Below are positions 58,056-64,000 of a DNA stretch of 64,000 nucleotides, piece after piece. This stretch comes from Microvirga flavescens. GTDB taxonomy: Bacteria > Pseudomonadota > Alphaproteobacteria > Rhizobiales > Beijerinckiaceae. Both the position numbers and the translations under genes were made by a program. The notes under the pieces are model-generated. The model was given only the letters and a program-made list of their open reading frames with translations, was not told the origin of the DNA and searched no databases. The stretch lies in NCBI RefSeq assembly GCF_003290125.1, contig NZ_QMKH01000002.1, forward strand, positions 462,961-526,960. The letters are read 5' to 3'. Every line of letters begins with the position of its first letter. Positions within the stretch are counted from its first letter, which is position 1.

Positions 58056-59137
58056 GCGGCGAAGACCTTCATGGAATCCGTGGCCCATCCGAAGTGAATG
58101 GGTGCGCCGACGCCGATGCCGGCCAGCGGGCCGGCTTGCGGCAGCACCGCGCGGGCGGGCTTTTCGAAACCGGGTGCGTCGATGAGAAGGCTCGAATTCG
58201 CACCGTCGAAGAGAACAGCGGAAACGCGACCCTCGAAACGGTTGGCGGCATTGCCGAGCGAGGCCTGATCCGTGCCGAGCGCAATGGCTTCCGGACGCAC
58301 GAAGCACAGCGATTGCGCCTTGCCCGCCTGCCCCTTGCCCTGAACCGTCGCGCCGGACGGCAGGCGAATGGTCACCGCATCGCCGGAGGCGGACGCCGTC
58401 TCGCCGGACCAGCGGTTGGTCTCGCCGACGAAGCTCGCGACGAAAGGCGTCTGCGGATTGTTATAGAGCTCGCGCGGGCTTCCGACCTGCTCGAAATGTC
58501 CCTGGTTCATCACCGCGATGCGGTCCGACATCACAAGCGCTTCGGACTGATCGTGCGTGATGTAGACGAACGTGGTGTTGAACATCGCCTGCAGCTGCTT
58601 CAACTCGATCTTCATGTGCTCGCGCAGCTTCAGATCGAGAGCACCGAGGGGCTCATCGAGAAGCACGAGAGTCGGCTCGAGCACGAGGCAGCGGGCAATC
58701 GCCACGCGCTGGCGCTGTCCGCCCGAAAGAGCCGTCACGCGACGGTCGCCGAAACCTTTCAGGCCGACGCGCTCCAGCATACGCGTGGCGCGCTTGTCCG
58801 CTTCCGCGCGAGAAACGCCGCGGCAGGTCAGGCCATAGGCCACGTTCTCGCCGACGCTCATCATCGGGAACAGCGCGAGGCTCTGGAAGACCATGTTGAC
58901 CGGGCGGCGGTTCGCCGGAACGCCGATCATGGATTTTTCGCGAATGCGGATGTCGCCGGAGGTCGGGTCCTCAAACCCGGCGATCATGCGCATCAAGGTC
59001 GTCTTTCCGCAGCCCGAGGGGCCGAGAATGGAAAAGAACTCGCCTTGAGCGACGCTGAAGGACACGCCATCCACTGCGTTGTAGGAGCCAAAACGCTTGA
59101 TGACGTTGATGATTTCGAGATCGGTCGATGAGGACAT
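58052..59137 (-). CDS. potA: Polyamine ABC transporter ATP-binding protein (PotA type)
   Basis: 361 residues. Walker A GPSGCGKTTLMR, signature [15 protein letters not shown], Walker B LVLLDEPLGALDLK, then a C-terminal TOBE domain (about 270-361). Matches spermidine/putrescine PotA/PotG. Preceded by a stem-loop that separates it from the binding-protein gene. Confidence 0.93.
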   Translation of the reverse strand: MSSSTDLEIINVIKRFGSYNAVDGVSFSVAQGEFFSILGPSGCGKTTLMRMIAGFEDPTSGDIRIREKSMIGVPANRRPVNMVFQSLALFPMMSVGENVAYGLTCRGVSRAEADKRATRMLERVGLKGFGDRRVTALSGGQRQRVAIARCLVLEPTLVLLDEPLGALDLKLREHMKIELKQLQAMFNTTFVYITHDQSEALVMSDRIAVMNQGHFEQVGSPRELYNNPQTPFVASFVGETNRWSGETASASGDAVTIRLPSGATVQGKGQAGKAQSLCFVRPEAIALGTDQASLGNAANRFEGRVSAVLFDGANSSLLIDAPGFEKPARAVLPQAGPLAGIGVGAPIHFGWATDSMKVFAA

Positions 59138-59149
59138 GGAAGGGTCTGA

Positions 59150-59187
59150 AAATTAAAGAGCCACCCCCCGGACGAACCGGGGGATGG
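59150..59187 (-). terminator. Stem-loop with U-rich tail between potD and potA
   Basis: Bases 59161-59171 (CCACCCCCCGG) pair with 59177-59187 (CCGGGGGATGG): 7 bp, one mismatch, then 3 bp, loop of 5 nt. The reverse strand continues CTCTTTAATTTTC, a U-rich tract. It lies about 20 nt after the binding-protein stop and probably causes partial termination. Confidence 0.65.
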
Positions 59188-59206
59188 CGATCAAGGGGTT
59201 AAGGGT

Positions 59207-60280
59207 TTACGAGCCGGCCTTCAGACGATCGAGGACCTTGCCTTCGATCTCTTCCAGACCCGCCGGCACAGCCGGATACCACTTGATGTTGTCGATGGCG
59301 GCCTTCGGGAAGCTCTCGGCGAACTGGTCCTTGAGCTTGCCCTGCATCAGCTTGTCGGCGCCGTTGGAGGCTGTGAAGTTGCCGGCAGCAGCGGCGACCT
59401 TCGCAGCGATCTCGGGACGCATGTTGAAGTTGATCCACTTGTAGGCGGCATCGTCGTTACGGCCCTTCGCGGGAAGAGCGAAGGTGTCGACCCAGCCGAG
59501 CGCGCCCGACTTCGGAGCGATGAACTTGATGTCGGGGTTCTCGGAGTTGAGCTTCCAGCCGCCCGTATCCCAGGCCATAGCCGCAACCACTTCACCCGAG
59601 CGCAGGGCGTTCAGGAGCTGGTCCTTGCCGTCCCAGAAGAACTTCACGTTCTTCTTGCACTCCTGGAGCTTCGCACCGACCTTGTCCATCAAAGCCGCAT
59701 AAGCCTTGACGTCCTTGTAGGCGGCGAAGGGATCCATGCCGTTGGCGAAGGCGAACGCGATGAGCGCGGGGCGCTTGGCGCGGAAGCTCGACTTGCCGGC
59801 GACAGCCGCAGCGCAGAGGTCGTTGTAGTCGGCAACCGCCGGAGCGGCCTTGGTGTTCACGATCAGACCGTCGGTGCCCCAGATGTGCGGAACGCCGTAA
59901 ACCTTGCCGTCGATCGTCGTGTTCTTCTTCGTGGCTTCGAGCATGGAGCCGATGAAGAGGTCCGACTTCAGCTTGGAAAGGTCGATCGGCTTGTAGATGC
60001 CGAACTCAGCTTGTGGGCCGGCGATGCGGTCCTGGCTCGGCTGCACGAGGTCGAAACCGGCGCCCTGCGTGGCGCGCAGCTTGGAGATCATCTCTTCGTT
60101 GTTGGAAAGGGTGATCTCGACTTCGATACCCGTTTCCTTCGTGAACTGCTCGACGACGTCCTTCGGGGCGTAATCGGCCCAGGTCAGAAGGCGCAGCTTT
60201 TCGGCGGCATGAGCGGTGCCGGCGACCATCAGGGCCGCAAAGGCAGTAGCCAGCTTCAAGCCGGCGCGTTTCGTCATCAT
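59207..60280 (-). CDS. potD: Polyamine-binding ABC transporter substrate-binding protein (PotD/PotF type)
   Basis: 357 residues. Signal peptide MMTKRAGLKLATAFAALMVAGTAHA, then a PotD/PotF fold: LLTWADYAPKDVVEQFTKETGIEVEI, GVPHIWGTDGLIVN and DTFALPAKGRNDDAAYKWINF. The exact polyamine or related cation cannot be set from sequence. GGAGG lies 6 nt before the first ATG. It heads potD-potA-potB-potC. Confidence 0.9.
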   Translation of the reverse strand: MMTKRAGLKLATAFAALMVAGTAHAAEKLRLLTWADYAPKDVVEQFTKETGIEVEITLSNNEEMISKLRATQGAGFDLVQPSQDRIAGPQAEFGIYKPIDLSKLKSDLFIGSMLEATKKNTTIDGKVYGVPHIWGTDGLIVNTKAAPAVADYNDLCAAAVAGKSSFRAKRPALIAFAFANGMDPFAAYKDVKAYAALMDKVGAKLQECKKNVKFFWDGKDQLLNALRSGEVVAAMAWDTGGWKLNSENPDIKFIAPKSGALGWVDTFALPAKGRNDDAAYKWINFNMRPEIAAKVAAAAGNFTASNGADKLMQGKLKDQFAESFPKAAIDNIKWYPAVPAGLEEIEGKVLDRLKAGS

Positions 60281-60493
60281 CGTAATCCTCCAGTGTGGTC
60301 CGGGTTCTACCCGTGTTCCCCAGTTGCAAAACTATATGACAGTCGCGCGACAGGCTACTGGATAAAGGAAGTTTTCCCGCCTTCGTAAGCCGGCTTAGTT
60401 AACTGCCTCAACGGAAAACAGGCGAGAGCGCGGGGCTGCTGGCACAGAGTCGGCCACACTGTTATGAGGGTTCCGCCTCCTGGAGACCTTTGA

Positions 60494-61441
<948 letters not shown>

Positions 61442-61454
61442 AGGCGGACATGAA

Positions 61455-61482
61455 AAAGGGCGCCCACGGCGCCCTTTACTTT
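61455..61482. terminator. Bidirectional intrinsic terminator between pip and bdhA
   Basis: AAAGGGCGCC (61455-61464), loop CAC, GGCGCCCTTT (61468-61477), followed by ACTTT on the plus strand; the reverse strand ends in TTTTT. Placed between the two convergent stop codons. Confidence 0.9.
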
Positions 61483-61497
61483 AATCAGGAGCGCTGC

Positions 61498-62283
61498 TCA
61501 TCCCGCGGTCCAGCCGCCGTCCATGGACAGGTTGGCTCCCGTGATCTGGCTGGCGGCATCCGTGGTCAGGAACACCGCGAGGGCCGCCACCTGATCGACC
61601 GTGACGAATTGCTTGGTGGGTTGCGCCTCGAGCAGCACGTCGTTGATGACCTGCTCCTTGGTCAGCCCCCTCGCCTTCATCGTGTCGGGGATCTGGCGCT
61701 CGACGAGGGGCGTCCAGACATAGCCGGGGCTGATGCAGTTGACCGTGATGCCGTGGGTCGCGGTTTCGAGCGCGATGGTCTTGGTGAGGCCCGCGATGCC
61801 GTGCTTTGCCGCCACATAGGCCGACTTGAACGGAGACGCGATCAGCGAATGCGCGGAGGCCGTGTTGATGATGCGGCCCCACTTGCGGGCCTTCATGCCG
61901 GGAACGGCGGCGCGGATCGTGTGGAAGGCGGAGGACAGGTTGATCGCAAGGATCTGGTTCCACTTCTCGATCGGAAACTCCTCGACCGGCGAGACGAACT
62001 GGATGCCGGCATTGTTGACGAGCACGTCGACCGAGCCGAACGTCTTCTCCGCCAGAGCGATCATGGCCGCTATCTCGTCGGGCTTCGTCATGTCGGCGGG
62101 CGAATAGATCGCCTTGACGCCGAACTCCTTCTCGATCCCGGCGCGCTCCTTTTCGATCTCCGCCGCATCGCCCATGCCGTTGATGACGACAGATGCCCCC
62201 TCCTTCGCGAAGGCTCTCGCAATTGCGAGCCCGATACCGCTGGTCGAGCCTGTGACGACCGCCGTTTTCGACTTCAAGGTCAT
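61498..62283 (-). CDS. bdhA: 3-hydroxybutyrate dehydrogenase
   Basis: 261 residues, a classical short-chain dehydrogenase oxidising D-3-hydroxybutyrate to acetoacetate in PHB breakdown. NAD motif TGSTSGIGLAIARAFA near residue 12, NNAGIQFVSPVEEFP, catalytic Ser-Tyr-Lys in SAHSLIASPFKSAYVAAKHG and the BDH-specific WTPLVERQIPD and KQFVTVDQVAALAVFL segments. Confidence 0.95.
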   Translation of the reverse strand: MTLKSKTAVVTGSTSGIGLAIARAFAKEGASVVINGMGDAAEIEKERAGIEKEFGVKAIYSPADMTKPDEIAAMIALAEKTFGSVDVLVNNAGIQFVSPVEEFPIEKWNQILAINLSSAFHTIRAAVPGMKARKWGRIINTASAHSLIASPFKSAYVAAKHGIAGLTKTIALETATHGITVNCISPGYVWTPLVERQIPDTMKARGLTKEQVINDVLLEAQPTKQFVTVDQVAALAVFLTTDAASQITGANLSMDGGWTAG

Positions 62284-62592
62284 GAATCCGCTCCAATACG
62301 GGATTGAGATTTAATGGCCGCACCTTAATGCCGGACCAGGGAAGAGAAAAACCGCCCTCCCCCAAAAAGATCCAGCAACGTCAAAAAGTTAAGGTTCGGC
62401 TGCGCTCCAGCGCGATGGCCGGACTCTAGTCCTGCGATGTGCGGGCGTATAGTCGCCTTATGGGTAGCCTTGAGCCTTTTGCTGCACTGCAGGCATGGCT
62501 CCCATGCCGTAGGCGGGTCGATGTTACGAAGATTTAATTCGCAACGTTGTCTTCCTCAGTTTAGAACTCTTCTGAACTGAGGGGAGACCATC
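62284..62592. other. 309-bp intergenic region between bdhA and the cytochrome b561 gene
   Basis: No gene is visible. It must carry the divergent promoters of bdhA and the cytochrome gene. A CTGC-ACT-GCAG palindrome at 62482-62492 resembles the PhaR (PHB regulator) site CTGC-N3/4-GCAG described in Paracoccus, but one such match is expected by chance in 64 kb. A hairpin next to the cytochrome start is listed separately. Confidence 0.6.
62554..62582 (+). promoter_or_regulatory. Hairpin overlapping the ribosome-binding site of the cytochrome b561 gene
   Basis: CCTCAGTTTAGAA (62554-62566) pairs with TTCTGAACTGAGG (62570-62582), 13 bp with one G-U pair and a 3-nt loop. The right arm ends in GAGG, the first part of the GAGGGGAG Shine-Dalgarno sequence, so the fold could hide the ribosome site. 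It could equally be a DNA operator. Confidence 0.5.
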
Positions 62593-63105
62593 GTGCAGCG
62601 CTATTCCAAGCTGATGATTGCAATTCACTGGGCCACCGCCCTTCTGATCCTGGGGGCTTGGATCACCTCGGAAGGCGGCCGCGCCGTTCGCGCAAACCCG
62701 CCCCTGCTGCATTTCTCTCTGGGCCTCGCGGTTCTCGCCCTCGTCGTCCCGCGCCTGATCTCCCGGCTTCTGGGGGGCGCTCCCTCGGCCGAGGCCGGCC
62801 AGAGACCACTCCTCGCCTGGGGCGCCAAGGCCGGTCATGCCGCGCTTTATGTCTTCATAATTGGCCTCCCGCTTACGGGCTGGTATGCGGCCTCGCGCAT
62901 GGGCGTTCCGGTTTCCTTCTTCGGCATCGGCCTGCCCGCCCTGACAGGCGCGGTGCAAGGCTCGCCCGGCATCGTCGCCGAGCTCCACGAGAGCGGCGGC
63001 ACGATTATCCTGTTCCTGGCCGGCCTTCATGCGCTCATGGCGCTCTGGCACCATTTCGTCCTTCACGACGCGACCTTGCGGCGCATGAGCCCCTTCTCGG
63101 GCTAA
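62593..63105 (+). CDS. Cytochrome b561
   Basis: 170 residues, a four-helix di-haem b membrane protein (COG3038). Helices near 8-24, 38-58, 75-97 and 135-155. Probable haem ligands His12, His40, His132 and His146 lie in the expected helices. It is thought to move electrons between quinol and periplasmic acceptors or superoxide. Start codon is GTG with GGGGAG 7 nt upstream. Confidence 0.9.
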   Translation: MQRYSKLMIAIHWATALLILGAWITSEGGRAVRANPPLLHFSLGLAVLALVVPRLISRLLGGAPSAEAGQRPLLAWGAKAGHAALYVFIIGLPLTGWYAASRMGVPVSFFGIGLPALTGAVQGSPGIVAELHESGGTIILFLAGLHALMALWHHFVLHDATLRRMSPFSG

Positions 63106-63595
63106 GCCCCTTCGGGCAAAGCGCCTCAATTTCAGGAAAGGGACCGTTTACCAAGATCGGCCCCTTTCCACAGAACCTGCACCGGAGCGAATCTTCCCTC
63201 TTGCAATGAACAGGGAAGTCGCTATTAGTCCCGCTCCCCGGCGCCGGACGCGACAGCGACCAGCGCCCGTCGGCTTCCTCAAAGACGCGACGATCACATC
63301 CTCGGCGCAAGCCAAGGACGATCTTCGTCGGCGAGGAAAGCGGCCCGAGAAGATCTTCAAGACCTTCTCCCGGCAGGCGTCATCTGATGCCCGCCACTCC
63401 AAGAGCCCGATCGGCCGGTTAATTCGGCATGATTACGGCTCCTCTGAAACATCGGCAAAGTTATTGGGTAGCAAAAACTCCCCGATAGACATCCAACGCA
63501 AGAGTTTTTCGACTTTTGCGAACGCTGTTGCTTTGTCGATACGGCACCGGAAAAGAAAAATACTTAGTCTCGACTAAAATTTTTCAAAAACGGTG
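63106..63595. other. Intergenic region upstream of the rRNA operon
   Basis: About 490 bp with no gene I can support. Small frames on both strands (63206-63577 plus, 63148-63402 minus) are rich in Arg/Ser shadows and match nothing. GC content falls towards the rRNA promoter; the AT-rich stretch at about 63565-63592 (CTAAAATTTTTCAAAAA) directly upstream of the -35 box is a likely UP element. Confidence 0.6.
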
Positions 63596-63624
63596 TTGAC
63601 CCGGAAGGATGAGTTGGCTAGATA
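63596..63624 (+). promoter_or_regulatory. rRNA operon promoter
   Basis: TTGACC (63596-63601), 17-bp spacer, TAGATA (63619-63624), close to the housekeeping consensus and preceded by an A/T-rich UP-like tract. Transcription should start near 63631, about 300 nt before the 16S gene. Confidence 0.8.
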
Positions 63625-63753
63625 GCCACCCATCGACGGAGCGGGCGCCAAGCGCCTGGTTCGCACCTTCCTTGAGAAGACGGCCTGTTGGGCTGGGGCA
63701 ACCTGGCGCAGGGAGTTGTTTTCTTCGGGTTGTTTTGCATCTCTACAGATGCC

Positions 63754-63765
63754 TGCTCTTTGACA
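63754..63765 (+). promoter_or_regulatory. boxA antitermination site of the rRNA leader
   Basis: TGCTCTTTGACA matches the rRNA boxA consensus TGCTCTTTAACA at all but one base. It lies between the promoter and 16S, as expected for NusB/NusE-dependent antitermination. Confidence 0.75.
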
Positions 63766-63929
63766 AGTGAAGAAAGAAAGAGAAACGTAGACGGCGAGGT
63801 CCTTGCGGATTGTCAGTTTGGCAATCGAGAAAGACTTCGACAGTCTTACGTTTTGGAGCTCACTATCGGCGGAAACGCCGGAAGTAGACTCCGTCAATAC
63901 GTAGTGACAAAGTCGAGATCAAATTCTTC

Positions 63930-64000
63930 AACTTGAGAGTTTGATCCTGGCTCAGAACGAACGCTGGCGGCAGGCTTAACACATGCAAGTCGAACGCCCC
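63930..64000 (+). rRNA. rrs: 16S ribosomal RNA, 5' end (cut by window edge)
   Basis: Begins AACTTGAGAGTTTGATCCTGG and continues through CTCAGAACGAACGCTGGCGG and CTTAACACATGCAAGTCGAACG, the universal 16S 5' region in its alphaproteobacterial form. Only the first 71 nt are in the window. The mature 5' end is placed by analogy. Confidence 0.97.

Noticed and set aside
62482..62492. CTGC-ACT-GCAG as a PhaR operator for bdhA
   Set aside because: Eight fixed bases are expected about once by chance in a window this size, and it lies 200 bp from bdhA; kept only as a note in the intergenic entry.
62564..62577. GAAC-N6-GAAC, resembling the alphaproteobacterial LexA box
   Set aside because: The known box needs a 7-nt spacer; here it is 6, and the bases are better explained by the hairpin at the cytochrome start.
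63206..63577. 123-codon plus-strand frame before the rRNA promoter
   Set aside because: No recognisable domain, poor ribosome site, composition unlike neighbouring genes; it ends just upstream of the rRNA promoter.
63574..63897. 107-codon reverse frame across the rRNA leader
   Set aside because: Overlaps the promoter and boxA of the rRNA operon; no homology recognised.

Overview
The window is chromosomal DNA from an alphaproteobacterium of the order Hyphomicrobiales (Rhizobiales). Evidence for this: GC-rich sequence; a DnaX whose zinc module is degenerate in the rhizobial way; the rhizobial CycM-type membrane-anchored cytochrome c; a small-type SRP RNA; a promoter matching the EcfG general-stress consensus; the Hsp20-DUF1150 pair; and a 16S rRNA gene starting with an alphaproteobacterial sequence. 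Genus cannot be fixed from this text; a Beijerinckiaceae/Bosea/Chelatococcus-like lineage is only a guess. There is no phage, plasmid backbone, insertion sequence, CRISPR array or tRNA gene that I can see.

Layout. 1-15 kb is housekeeping: a stress ferritin-like gene (partial), rmuC, the def-fmt-GNAT-truA operon, lysine/diaminopimelate genes dapD-(DUF805)-dapE, recombination and replication genes dnaX-ybaB-recR with the SRP RNA upstream, HIT-nudC, and kdsB-pheA-GNAT. 15-21.6 kb holds cycM and a YejABEF peptide ABC transporter. 21.7-37.9 kb is a nucleoside/nucleobase island made of two convergent blocks. The plus-strand block is deoB, a coupled 50-residue ORF, a URC1-type GTP-cyclohydrolase-II homologue, URC4 (DUF1688) and upp, followed by an M17 aminopeptidase, a MarR regulator and an NlpC/P60 hydrolase. 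The minus-strand block is a nine-gene run: bmpA, ATPase, a VOC protein, two permeases, cdd, punA, deoC, deoA. 38-50 kb holds moeB, a GIY-YIG protein, pheST, rplT, rpmI, infC, a GT4 glycosyltransferase, an alpha/beta hydrolase, a pentapeptide-repeat protein, hsp20 and argH. 50-56.3 kb is a dipeptide ABC transporter followed by an M19 dipeptidase. 56.3-60.3 kb is a PotD-PotA-PotB-PotC polyamine transporter. 60.5-63.1 kb holds proline iminopeptidase, 3-hydroxybutyrate dehydrogenase and a cytochrome b561. The window ends in an rRNA operon (promoter, boxA, first 71 nt of 16S).

How the parts work together. The nucleoside island reads as one metabolic programme. BmpA and its ABC partners import nucleosides; Cdd deaminates cytidine; DeoA and PunA phosphorolyse nucleosides; DeoB and DeoC funnel (deoxy)ribose-phosphate to central metabolism. 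The released uracil is converted by Upp to UMP and would feed URC1 and URC4, two enzymes of the uracil catabolic (URC) route defined in yeast. The most interesting unexplained items are the 50-residue ORF fitted between deoB and URC1 with stop/start overlap, and the VOC protein inside the nucleoside transporter operon.

Sequence-level regulation stands out. Each of four ABC operons that start with a substrate-binding protein has a stem-loop directly after that gene; in the dipeptide operon it looks like a full intrinsic terminator lying in the first codons of the permease gene. infC appears to start at a non-canonical AUU codon. Two full copies and one degenerate half copy of a roughly 105-bp palindromic intergenic repeat are present, and the half copy has replaced the end of moeB.
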